Part shown: positions 43,341 through 51,259 of the stretch, in pieces
How positions within the stretch are numbered: position 1 is the first letter of the stretch
Layout of the letters: each line of letters opens with the position of its first letter
DNA from: Arcicella lustrica
GTDB taxonomy: Bacteria; Bacteroidota; Bacteroidia; Cytophagales; Spirosomataceae
Assembly (NCBI RefSeq): GCF_034930985.1
Contig: NZ_JAYGIM010000017.1
Span: 62,001-126,000, forward strand
DNA length: 64,000 nt
Direction: 5' to 3'
The notes under the pieces: model-generated
The model's input: only the letters and a program-made list of their open reading frames with translations
The model's database searches: none
What the model was told of the DNA's origin: nothing
Position numbers and translations under genes: made by a program

Positions 43341-44276
43341 ATGACTATGTGTAAAAAAATAAGCTTAATAATATTCCTAAGTTTTGTTGCTATGGCTGGT
43401 TTTGCTCAGAATAAGACTGATGTTAAAACAAATGAAACGCCTAGTTCAGAAAAAAATGTAATTGTAAGACCAACGATTATGGTTTTCCCATTTTTTAAAG
43501 AAGGACAAAATATCCGTACGCTAGTAGAAGATGATGTGAATACTAGGTTAGTAATGGCAAAAGTGAAAGAGGCTTTTGATAAAAGAGGATACTCTACTAT
43601 CGACTTTTTGTCGAAAGTAAGAAATTTAGCAGTGAATGAAGTATTGAATAGTGAAGCCCAAAGTGACTTGAAAACTCAAATTATTCAATCGTCTGGGGCT
43701 GATATTTGTGTGGAAGTAGAATACAATTTCCTCGAATCAAATATTGGAAATGAAGTAAAGCTAATATTGAATTCTTACGAATCGTCAACCTCTTCAACGT
43801 TATCAAATAAAGTAGGCTTTTCAGGTAAATTTTACTCGCAAGACATCGGGAAATTAGCTGCCAGAGCCAATGACTCAGTCATAGAAGATTTTCTGAATGT
43901 GATGCAACAAAAGTTTACTGACATTATAGAAAACGGTCGATATCTTTCATTAGAGTTTAATTTAGCAGCTTCTGCTGATATAAAAATGAGTAGTGAAGTA
44001 ACCAACGAAAAGCTGCCACTTTCAGATGCGTTAGAATTATGGGTTGCAGAACATACAAAAAACTATCACATTCAGGGGGTAACAGATTTAAAAGTACTGT
44101 TTGATGTTATCAGAGTACCTAGATTAGATGCTAGTGGTAAAATGCTTACTACAACAAGGTATTCTCTTGATATTTTTAGATTTTGTAACACGTTGTTTCC
44201 TTCAGAAAAACCAGACAAAAAACTAAAAGTTGAACGACTGATAAAAGGAAATACCATCTTTATAACATTCAAATAA
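43341..44276 (+). CDS. DUF6175-like exported protein (cluster gene 3)
   Basis: A 311-residue protein with a signal peptide ending AMAGFAQ. After a short linker it starts RPTIMVFPFFKEGQN, and continues with EAFDKRGYSTIDFL and a QSSGADICVEVEY strand. This is the pattern of a DUF6175 protein and also resembles the Rossmann-like N-terminal fold of CsgG ('...GRFTVVDR...GAKYIVTG'). It has no lipobox. It lies 43 bases after gene 2 and 17 before the CsgG gene. The DUF assignment is from memory of the family's start motif and needs a profile search. Confidence 0.55.
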   Translation: MTMCKKISLIIFLSFVAMAGFAQNKTDVKTNETPSSEKNVIVRPTIMVFPFFKEGQNIRTLVEDDVNTRLVMAKVKEAFDKRGYSTIDFLSKVRNLAVNEVLNSEAQSDLKTQIIQSSGADICVEVEYNFLESNIGNEVKLILNSYESSTSSTLSNKVGFSGKFYSQDIGKLAARANDSVIEDFLNVMQQKFTDIIENGRYLSLEFNLAASADIKMSSEVTNEKLPLSDALELWVAEHTKNYHIQGVTDLKVLFDVIRVPRLDASGKMLTTTRYSLDIFRFCNTLFPSEKPDKKLKVERLIKGNTIFITFK

Positions 44277-44293
44277 TAAGTCTAGCATATCTT

Positions 44294-45190
44294 ATGAATA
44301 AAATTATACTTTTTTCAATATTGTTTTTGTCAACATTTTCATTGGTAGCTCAAAATGAAAAAATTACTATCGGTATAACCTATTTTACATATCCTTCTTA
44401 TCGTGAGAGAAACTATGTTGAGCAAATCAACGAAATTGTAGCCAATGAATTTGTGAAAGCGGGAAGGTTTACTGTGGTAGATCGTACGAAACTTCAGGCT
44501 ATTAAAGCTGAGCAGGAGCTTCAGAAAACAGAAGATTTCCTTGATAGCAAAGTAATAGAGCAAGGTAAAACATTAGGTGCAAAATACATCGTAACAGGAC
44601 AGTTAGTAAGCGTGGCTACGACAAGTGCGTATTCAGTTGAATTTAAAAAATATCAGTATTCAGCATCTATATTGGTGTCTGTTAAGTTGATTGATGTAGA
44701 AACAAGTGAAGTACTTCAAGCAGAAACGTTTGGGCGTGGTTCTTCTAACGCATCCGTTGAAGGAGGTTTCTTTAAACAATTAATGAATTCATCATGTGAT
44801 GTAGCTGGAAATGGTAATTCTACAGACGAAGCGTTGCGGAATGCTATGAGTAATCTAAGTTGTGGATTGAAAAACTGGATAAAAAGAGTTTTTCCCACGA
44901 TGGTATCTGTTGTAGAAGTTCAAGAAACACATAAAAAGAAAGGTGCCGTTAAAATATTAATAGCTGGGGGTTCTGGTATTGGGCTTAGCTCAAGAAAAGA
45001 ATTATCAATCATTGAATTTTTAAAAGTTGTTGTAGACGGCAATGAATTAATCAGAAAAAAAGAAATTGGTAAAGTAGAAGTGATAAAAGTGGAGGATGAA
45101 AATTTTGCTATTTGTGAAGTAAAGGAAGGTGGCTTAGAGATAAAGGATAGGATAGACAAAGGAATAGTACTGAAAGCTTTTGTTAAATAA
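44294..45190 (+). CDS. CsgG/HfaB-family protein (cluster gene 4)
   Basis: A 298-residue protein with a signal peptide ending FSLVAQ. The region ITIGITYFTYPSYRER, then IVANEFVKAGRFTVVDRTKLQAI, then LGAKYIVTGQLV and VKLIDVETSEVLQAE is the standard CsgG domain order. In curli systems CsgG forms a nine-fold outer-membrane secretion channel and is a lipoprotein. This one has no lipobox cysteine. Its C-terminal 80 residues (KGAVKILIAGGSG ... KDRIDKGIVLKAF) form an extra beta domain. No CsgA, CsgB, CsgE or CsgF is nearby, so curli secretion is unlikely. Confidence 0.78.
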   Translation: MNKIILFSILFLSTFSLVAQNEKITIGITYFTYPSYRERNYVEQINEIVANEFVKAGRFTVVDRTKLQAIKAEQELQKTEDFLDSKVIEQGKTLGAKYIVTGQLVSVATTSAYSVEFKKYQYSASILVSVKLIDVETSEVLQAETFGRGSSNASVEGGFFKQLMNSSCDVAGNGNSTDEALRNAMSNLSCGLKNWIKRVFPTMVSVVEVQETHKKKGAVKILIAGGSGIGLSSRKELSIIEFLKVVVDGNELIRKKEIGKVEVIKVEDENFAICEVKEGGLEIKDRIDKGIVLKAFVK

Positions 45191-45229
45191 TGTTCAATTT
45201 GCTTAAAATTTAAAAGTGCATCTATCAAT

Positions 45230-46177
45230 ATGAAAAGATACTTTAGTAATTCATGTGTTCATTTTATTATATTGTTCTTAAGCTCTTTATTAACAGGTTT
45301 TGGACAATCTAATAATATCAGTTTTGCCTTAGTAATGCCTGAGGAAGTTGATGGGGGGCTTAGTAATACCCACCTCCGAAGATTGCATGATAATTTAATA
45401 GATGTACTAACTCAGAATGGAATTGCTTCATTAAATATTCAAAATAACTTAGTGTTATATCCTGTCATTAAATTGTATAATCAACAGACGGTGAATGCTG
45501 GGGTACAAAATATCACGGTCGTTGAAGCAGACTTAAGTTTGTATGTAAAACAGCTAGATAATAAGTTAGTCTTTTCTTCAATTACAAAAAAAATGAAGGG
45601 GAGCGGGAAAACCTATGATTTAGCTTTGAACAACATGATTTCGAATGCCAAACTAGATGAACCGAATGTAGTTGGGTTTCTAGATAAAGCAAAGCAAAAA
45701 GCCATAACTTATTACAATCAAAGATGTTCTAGTATTATTACTCAAGCTGAGCAAATGATGAAAATGAATAGATACGAACAGGCTTTGGTTAGTTTATTAA
45801 GCGTTCCTTCTGAAGTTGACTGTTATCAACAAGCAATCACTAAAGCAGTAGAGGCATTTAAGTTATATCAAAATCAAAATTGTAATCAAATGCTTTTGAA
45901 TGCGAAGGCAAAGATTGCGAATCGTCAATTTGAAGAAGGACTAAATATCATCGCTATGATTGACCCATCTTCGTCATGCAAAGCAGAGGCATTACAGGTA
46001 ATTCAGCAAGCAAGCGGGCAAGTTGAAGCAGATAATAAACGTAAATGGGATTTATTAAATAAAATCTTTATGGATTCTGCTGAGATAGAAAAGCGTCGTT
46101 TGGATTTGATGAGTCAATTTTTGATTAGCCACTCAATGAATCTTCCACATTACTATTACCAAAATGTTACACGTTAA
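45230..46177 (+). CDS. Exported protein of unknown function (cluster gene 5)
   Basis: A 315-residue protein with a signal peptide ending TGFGQ. Residues 28-160 are alpha/beta and include IQNNLVLYPVIKLYNQQT and ITVVEADLSLYVKQL, a strand pattern like the CsgG/DUF6175 neighbours. Residues 165-290 are helical with cysteine-containing repeats (YNQRCSSIITQAEQMMKMNRYEQAL, in part, and QNCNQMLLNAKAKIANRQFEEGL, in part). These look like degenerate TPR units of about 37 residues. No known family is recognised. It probably works with the CsgG-like protein 40 bases upstream. Confidence 0.6.
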   Translation: MKRYFSNSCVHFIILFLSSLLTGFGQSNNISFALVMPEEVDGGLSNTHLRRLHDNLIDVLTQNGIASLNIQNNLVLYPVIKLYNQQTVNAGVQNITVVEADLSLYVKQLDNKLVFSSITKKMKGSGKTYDLALNNMISNAKLDEPNVVGFLDKAKQKAITYYNQRCSSIITQAEQMMKMNRYEQALVSLLSVPSEVDCYQQAITKAVEAFKLYQNQNCNQMLLNAKAKIANRQFEEGLNIIAMIDPSSSCKAEALQVIQQASGQVEADNKRKWDLLNKIFMDSAEIEKRRLDLMSQFLISHSMNLPHYYYQNVTR

Positions 46178-46201
46178 ATTACATTTTAATTAAAAATCAT
46201 T

Positions 46202-46849
46202 ATGAAAAAGATTACTACAATTTTATGCAGTCTGTTAATTTTATTTGTTTTTACCAGTAATGCACAAATACCATTTAAGGAAGTAAATTGGTCTGAAACT
46301 AAAATACCGGGATTTATCATCAATAAAGATGCCTCCAAGACAGAGGTGATTTTTGATACCTATATACGCATCTCAATTCGTGAAATTGGTTATGGTGATG
46401 TGGTTTATATAGAAAAGGGTGGCTCAAAAATTATGAGGTCGGTACCTAAAGAATGTATTGGGTTTCAAATTAATGATAAATTATTTGAGAAGGTTGACTT
46501 TAATGATGTGAAAGGTGGAAAGAGTCTGAAATTTATGCAACCTTTGTCAAAAGGGAAAATCAATTTATATATGTATATCTACTACTCGTCTTCTATCATA
46601 GAAAATGGAGAAACTAAGCAAGGTAACTATTATTATTATACTTATTTTTTGCGTAAAACAGCTACTAATGAGGGTATTATGATTGGTACTGCCAGTAAAT
46701 TAAATGATTTACAAGCTTTGATAAGTGATAATGCTAATGTTTCTAAAAAATATCAGGATAAAGAATATAACAATGCTGAAGTAAAAGAAGGTGTAACTAA
46801 AAATATTGATTTGATTAAAATGATTAACGATTATAACTCGGCGAATTAA
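46202..46849 (+). CDS. Exported protein of unknown function (cluster gene 6)
   Basis: A 215-residue protein with a signal peptide ending TSNAQ. The remainder is mixed, with a tyrosine-rich strand region (INLYMYIYYSSSIIENGETK and NYYYYTYFLRK, about 125-155), a glycine in IREIGYGDVVYIEKGG, and a lysine-rich C-terminal helix. I recognise no family. It starts 24 bases after gene 5 and ends before a terminator, closing the operon. Confidence 0.6.
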   Translation: MKKITTILCSLLILFVFTSNAQIPFKEVNWSETKIPGFIINKDASKTEVIFDTYIRISIREIGYGDVVYIEKGGSKIMRSVPKECIGFQINDKLFEKVDFNDVKGGKSLKFMQPLSKGKINLYMYIYYSSSIIENGETKQGNYYYYTYFLRKTATNEGIMIGTASKLNDLQALISDNANVSKKYQDKEYNNAEVKEGVTKNIDLIKMINDYNSAN

Positions 46850-46868
46850 TTTTACTACTTATTGTTGT

Positions 46869-46912
46869 AAATCCCTCTTAAAGGCTTGTAAGCTATTTAG
46901 GAGGGATTTTAC
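46869..46912 (+). terminator. Terminator of the six-gene exported-protein cluster
   Basis: AAATCCCTC (46869-46877) pairs with GAGGGATTT (46901-46909), with an inner GCTTGTAAGC hairpin between them. A T-rich tract follows. It lies 19 bases after the last stop. Confidence 0.7.
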
Positions 46913-46977
46913 TTTATCTAATACCAATAAAATGCCTAAATTGCATACATTCTGCTTGACAACTAATAAAAAACCTC

Positions 46978-47622
46978 ATGTTTATCCACAAAACCAATTT
47001 CCTGATGCGGGCTTTGCATCCAGATTTTGTCTGGAATATTAAGCGTGATGAAAAAGTAATTTACTTGACTTTTGATGATGGCCCAATTCCTGATATTACG
47101 GAATTTGTTTTGGAAGAATTGGCAAAGTATCAGGCAAAAGCTACTTTTTTTTGTATCGGCGATAATGTCAGAAAACATCCTGAAGTATTTCAAAAAATAA
47201 TAAAACAAGGTCATGCAGTTGGAAATCATACTTTTAATCATTTGAAAGGTTGGATAACTGAAGATGAGCTTTATTTGAAGAATTTTAAAGAATGCGAGGC
47301 AATTTTGGAGAATGATTTTCAAATAAAATATGATTCTTTACTCACTAAAAAGAAATTTCGTCCTCCTTATGGGAGAATTAAAAAAAGTCAGGCGAAAGTG
47401 ATTTTGCCGAGTCACGAAATCATTATGTGGGATGTACTTTCTGGGGATTTCTCACAAGAATTATCGCCCGAAAAAGTATTAAAGAAAACAATACAACATA
47501 CAGAAAACGGTTCAATCGTTTTATTTCATGACAGTATCAAAGCCAACACAAATATGTCTTATGCTTTGCCAAGAGTATTGTCCCATTTCTCAGAAAAAGG
47601 TTTTACTTTTAAGGCATTGTAA
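46978..47622 (+). CDS. Polysaccharide deacetylase (NodB-fold, carbohydrate esterase 4)
   Basis: A 214-residue protein that is one NodB domain. Motifs are TFDDGP (residues 31-36, D33 catalytic and D34 metal), AVGNHTFNHLKG (H-x3-H metal site, about 80-90), RPPYGR (about 123-128), a MWDVLSGDF strand and LFHDS at about 182. It should remove N-acetyl groups from a polysaccharide or peptidoglycan sugar. There is no clear signal peptide, so it may act in the cytoplasm on a lipid-linked intermediate or use the hydrophobic start. It lies 15 bases before a GT2 gene, in the manner of NodB/NodC or PgaB/PgaC pairs. Confidence 0.88.
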   Translation: MFIHKTNFLMRALHPDFVWNIKRDEKVIYLTFDDGPIPDITEFVLEELAKYQAKATFFCIGDNVRKHPEVFQKIIKQGHAVGNHTFNHLKGWITEDELYLKNFKECEAILENDFQIKYDSLLTKKKFRPPYGRIKKSQAKVILPSHEIIMWDVLSGDFSQELSPEKVLKKTIQHTENGSIVLFHDSIKANTNMSYALPRVLSHFSEKGFTFKAL

Positions 47623-47637
47623 ACCTAAATGGATTGA

Positions 47638-48648
47638 ATGAATACTTCACAACAGCCTAATATTACCGTCTGGATTGCTGCCAGAAACGAAGAAGATACA
47701 ATTTTAAATTGCCTTCGTTCTATCGATAAAGTCCATTATCCCAAAGAAAAGCTACAAGTATTAATTGGAAATGACCAGTCAGAAGACCAAACAAAAGCTT
47801 TGGTTAAAGATTTTATAAAAGACAAATCTTATTTTCAACTTATTGATATTCAGAATGTAATCAATAATCAACGTGGGAAAGCCAATGTGTTAGCAAATCT
47901 TTATGAATATTCTACGGGAAAATATTTTTTGATTTGCGATGCCGACGTAACGGTAAATCCTGATTGGATTGAAGGAATGATTGCCAATTTTGAAGCTGAC
48001 GAAAACATTGGTCATCAAGTTGGTATTACAGATATTAAAGGGACAAACGTCTGGCATCACTTTCAGTCAATCGACTGGCTTCATGCGCTTACTTTATTGA
48101 AAATTGCGGCAGATTTAAAAATTCCTTTGACGGGTTTAGGTAATAATTCTGCTATTACTCGCAAGGCTTATGAAGCTACGGGTGGCTATGCTAAAATACC
48201 TTTTTCGATTACGGAAGATTTTGCACTTTTCCATGAAGTAGTCAAAAACGGATTTGGTTTCAAAAATACCATTAATCGTAAAGTATTCAACCAAACTTTA
48301 CCGATGATAAACATAAAAGAATTCTTGCATCAGAGAAAACGTTGGATGGTTGGCGCATTACAATGCCCGTGGTGGATTGTTACTTTACTTTTCTTGCAAG
48401 CTTTATTGTTACCGATTTTAATAGTGATAGGTTTTACTTTTTCTTGGCAGTTGGCTGGTACTTTATGGTTTATCAAATGGCTGAACCAAAGTATTACAGT
48501 CTTGCCAACAATTTTAAAATTAAGGCGATTTCACTTAATAAAACATTTACTTTTGTATGAAATCTATGCCAATTGCTGGCAATTAACGATGATACTTTTC
48601 TATTATTCGCCCGTTGCGGTGGATTGGAAAGGAAGAATCTATCGTTGA
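47638..48648 (+). CDS. Membrane glycosyltransferase family 2
   Basis: A 336-residue GT2 with VWIAARNEEDTILNCLRS at the start, GNDQSEDQT near residue 43, the DXD motif CDADVTVNPDW near 101, and the QRKRWMVGALQ block near residue 232. The helices are at the C-terminus (about 245-300). The QRKRW motif points to an inverting membrane enzyme. Its link to the deacetylase suggests that it adds or polymerises amino sugars that are then deacetylated. That pairing is an inference from position. Confidence 0.87.
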   Translation: MNTSQQPNITVWIAARNEEDTILNCLRSIDKVHYPKEKLQVLIGNDQSEDQTKALVKDFIKDKSYFQLIDIQNVINNQRGKANVLANLYEYSTGKYFLICDADVTVNPDWIEGMIANFEADENIGHQVGITDIKGTNVWHHFQSIDWLHALTLLKIAADLKIPLTGLGNNSAITRKAYEATGGYAKIPFSITEDFALFHEVVKNGFGFKNTINRKVFNQTLPMINIKEFLHQRKRWMVGALQCPWWIVTLLFLQALLLPILIVIGFTFSWQLAGTLWFIKWLNQSITVLPTILKLRRFHLIKHLLLYEIYANCWQLTMILFYYSPVAVDWKGRIYR

Positions 48649-48718
48649 AAAGATTTGGTAGATTTGACTACGTTTTAAATTTTCAAATCTGTACTTTCAG
48701 TTTATTTCTTTAAAAATC

Positions 48719-48754
48719 AAAAGCTTATAGCCTAAATCCTATCGCTTAAAGCCA
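48719..48754. repeat. Single arm of a word-like repeat upstream of tatD-like gene
   Basis: AAAGCTTATAGCC...CGCTTAAAGCC carries the same AGCTTATAG word as the right arm at 7812-7843, but has no matching left arm. It looks like a decayed half element. Confidence 0.4.
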
Positions 48755-48768
48755 AATTAAAATATCAA

Positions 48769-49548
48769 ATGAATCATTCATCCTTACAAATTATTGAAAC
48801 GCACGCCCATATTTATGATGAAACTTATTTAGAAGACCGTGACGAAATGCTGGAAAAAGCTTTTTCATCTGGTGTTTCGCAAATTTGGATGCCAAATTGT
48901 GCCTCAGAAACAATCGGAGGAATGATGGCTTTGGCAGAAAAGTATCCAAATCAATGTTTTCCGATGATGGGTTTACATCCATGTTATGTAAAAGAAGATT
49001 TTGAAAAAGAATTAGCCATCGTGGAAGATTGGTTAAATAAGTACAAATTTATTGCTATCGGCGAGATTGGGATGGATTTATATTGGGATAAAACCTTTGT
49101 AAAACAGCAAGAGGAAGCCTTTTTATATCAATGTCAACTAGCAAAAAAACATAATTTATGGATTGATATTCATTCAAGAAATGCTTTTTTGGAAACTGTA
49201 AATTTGATAGAAAAAAATGCTGACCCCAATTTAAAAGGTATTTTTCATTGCTTTACAGGTACTTTAGAGGAAGCACAAAAAGCCATAGAATTAGATTTTT
49301 TGTTGGGAATTGGTGGCGTGGTTACTTTCAAAAATGGGGGATTGGATAAAATTCTTCCGCATATTGATTTAATATCAATTGTCTTAGAAACGGATGCCCC
49401 TTATTTAGCGCCAGTTCCGTACAGAGGAAAAAGAAATGAGCCATCGTATCTTTCTATTATTGCTCAAAAAGTAGCCGATTTAATGCAAATTCCCGTAGAA
49501 AAAGTAATTGAACAAAGTACACAAAATGCGCTTAACTTATGTCAATAA
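48769..49548 (+). CDS. TatD-family metal-dependent hydrolase
   Basis: A 259-residue amidohydrolase-fold protein. Metal ligands are seen in ETHAHIYDE (residues 9-17), IGEIGMDLYW (about 97-106), IHSRNA (about 138), GIFHCFTGT (about 163) and the late LETDAPYLAP (about 205). TatD proteins act as DNA 3'-5' exonucleases or D-aminoacyl-peptide hydrolases. The exact activity of this member is not known. It lies 48 bases before the asparaginase gene on the same strand. Confidence 0.92.
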   Translation: MNHSSLQIIETHAHIYDETYLEDRDEMLEKAFSSGVSQIWMPNCASETIGGMMALAEKYPNQCFPMMGLHPCYVKEDFEKELAIVEDWLNKYKFIAIGEIGMDLYWDKTFVKQQEEAFLYQCQLAKKHNLWIDIHSRNAFLETVNLIEKNADPNLKGIFHCFTGTLEEAQKAIELDFLLGIGGVVTFKNGGLDKILPHIDLISIVLETDAPYLAPVPYRGKRNEPSYLSIIAQKVADLMQIPVEKVIEQSTQNALNLCQ

Positions 49549-49596
49549 ATTAAGTTTATAAATGCTATTCATCATTCACAACAACTAAATTATACT

Positions 49597-50661
49597 ATGT
49601 ATAATATTATAAAAATTAATACGAAATCAGATAGTAAAGACGATGTAAAAGTACTCGTAATTTACACTGGAGGAACTTTAGGAATGGTTTATGATGCCAA
49701 ATCGGATGGTTTAGTACCTTTTGATTTTGCTCAAATTCCTGAAAATTTACCAGAAATGGCTCGTTTAGATTTTGATATTTCAGTACTTACTTTTGAAACA
49801 CTATTGGATTCTTCCAATATGAATCCTTCTGTTTGGGTTACTTTAGCAAAAATCATTGGTGAAAAATATCATGAGTATGACTCTTTCGTCATTCTTCATG
49901 GTACAGATACTATGGCTTACACGGCTTCTGCTTTGAGTTATTTATTGGAAAATTTGAACAAGCCAGTTATTTTGACCGGTGCACAATTGCCAATTGGAGT
50001 AGCTAGAACAGATGCTAAAGAAAATTTTATTACTGCACTTGAAATTGCAGCAGCGAGGCTCAATAACCAACCAATTATTTCAGAAGTTTGTATTTATTTT
50101 AATTCTGTTTTATTGCGGGGCAATCGTGCAAGGAAAAGTGAAAGTGTTCAATTCAATGCTTTTGAATCAGAAAATTATCCAGTTTTAGCGGAAGCTGGCG
50201 TGAAAATAGAGTACAACAAACCTTATATCAAGCATCATCATCCCAATGCAAAATTGATTGTGCATGAGAAATTGGATGAAAATGTGGTAATTCTGAAAAT
50301 TTTTCCAGGTATTTCGGAAAAAGTTGTGAGAAGTATTTTAGGAATAGAAGGATTAAAAGGCGTTGTTATGGAAACTTTTGGTTCGGGAAATGCACCGACT
50401 GTTCAATGGTTTTTGGATTTAATGAAAGAATTCATCGACAAAGGAATTATCATTTATAATGTTTCACAATGTAACGGCGGAAGAGTAATCCAAGGTCATT
50501 ACCAGACAAGCCAATACTTGCAAGAAATTGGAGTAGTAAGTGGAGCAGATTTAACGACTGAAGCAGCGATTACCAAATTGATGTACGTACTTGGTCAAGA
50601 TACTTATTTTGCTGAGAAAAAGAAGAATTTGAGATATTCAATTGCTGGAGAAATGTCTTAG
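49597..50661 (+). CDS. ansA: Type I L-asparaginase
   Basis: A 354-residue asparaginase. The N-terminal catalytic threonine is T27 in VIYTGGTLGM, and the second catalytic set is ILHGTDTMAYTASALSYL (about 105-122). The LTGAQLPIGVARTDAKENF block is typical of the cytoplasmic type I enzymes. There is no signal peptide. It hydrolyses asparagine to aspartate and ammonia. It ends 25 bases before a 44-bp perfect palindrome. It probably shares a transcript with the TatD gene. Confidence 0.92.
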   Translation: MYNIIKINTKSDSKDDVKVLVIYTGGTLGMVYDAKSDGLVPFDFAQIPENLPEMARLDFDISVLTFETLLDSSNMNPSVWVTLAKIIGEKYHEYDSFVILHGTDTMAYTASALSYLLENLNKPVILTGAQLPIGVARTDAKENFITALEIAAARLNNQPIISEVCIYFNSVLLRGNRARKSESVQFNAFESENYPVLAEAGVKIEYNKPYIKHHHPNAKLIVHEKLDENVVILKIFPGISEKVVRSILGIEGLKGVVMETFGSGNAPTVQWFLDLMKEFIDKGIIIYNVSQCNGGRVIQGHYQTSQYLQEIGVVSGADLTTEAAITKLMYVLGQDTYFAEKKKNLRYSIAGEMS

Positions 50662-50686
50662 TCAGCAAAATTTCAATCACCAAGTA

Positions 50687-50730
50687 TTTTCTTATTAGCT
50701 GGAGAATTAATTCTCCAGCTAATAAGAAAA
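50687..50730. terminator. Perfect 44-bp palindrome between convergent genes
   Basis: TTTTCTTATTAGCTGGAGAATT is followed at once by its exact complement, with no loop, from 50687 to 50730. It separates asparaginase from the convergent MarR gene, so it can serve as a bidirectional terminator. Confidence 0.8.
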
Positions 50731-50755
50731 TCATAAATTTTAAACGGACTCGCTA

Positions 50756-51202
50756 TCAATGTGTAATGTTAGAATAAATAGTATCAAGAATTTTTACAAA
50801 ATTTTTATAATCTTCTTCCGATAAATCTCCCCAGCCTTTTCTTCTTACTTCTACAACAATTGGGTAAGCCTGCTCAAATTTCTCTCTTCCTGCATTTGTA
50901 AGTGTAATCATAAATCGGCGACGGTCGATTGTTGCCATTTTCCTTTCAGCAAACCCTTTTTTTACTAATAAATCAATGATTCTAGTAACGGTAGGGGCGT
51001 CCTTAACAGTCATTTCAGCTAATTCATTCTGACTAATCCCAAATTCTTCGTGTCTTTTAATATGGTCAAGTAAAACCCATTGGTCAACAGTTAGGTCAAT
51101 ATTGGCATCATCTAATTTTTTTTGGAGGATGAGCCTTATTTTTTTCATTGTTGTGTCAATTTTGAAAAAATAAGCTCTGTTATCTGCTGGATTGGTAGTC
51201 AT
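50756..51202 (-). CDS. MarR-family transcriptional regulator
   Basis: A 148-residue winged-helix protein. The recognition helices lie in SQNELAEMTVKDAPTVTRIIDLL (shown in part, about 55-75), and the wing contains AERKMATIDRRRFMITLT. It ends with a dimerisation helix. MarR proteins usually repress genes next to them and respond to small ligands. It is 57 bases downstream of the LanB-like gene on the same strand, so it may belong to that unit and control it. Confidence 0.9.
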   Translation of the reverse strand: MTTNPADNRAYFFKIDTTMKKIRLILQKKLDDANIDLTVDQWVLLDHIKRHEEFGISQNELAEMTVKDAPTVTRIIDLLVKKGFAERKMATIDRRRFMITLTNAGREKFEQAYPIVVEVRRKGWGDLSEEDYKNFVKILDTIYSNITH

Positions 51203-51259
51203 ATTTTTATTAAATGAATTGAAAAGGTTTAAGCAATTAGATTATAATTTAATGAGAAT

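Noticed and set aside
44294..45190. Curli secretion locus
   Set aside because: Only the CsgG-like domain is present. There are no amyloid-repeat subunits (CsgA/B), no CsgE or CsgF, and the protein lacks the lipobox of curli CsgG.
44920..45228. A 102-residue minus-strand frame opposite the CsgG-like gene
   Set aside because: It is a shadow of the C-terminal domain of the real gene, with low-complexity Ser/Ile/Leu content.
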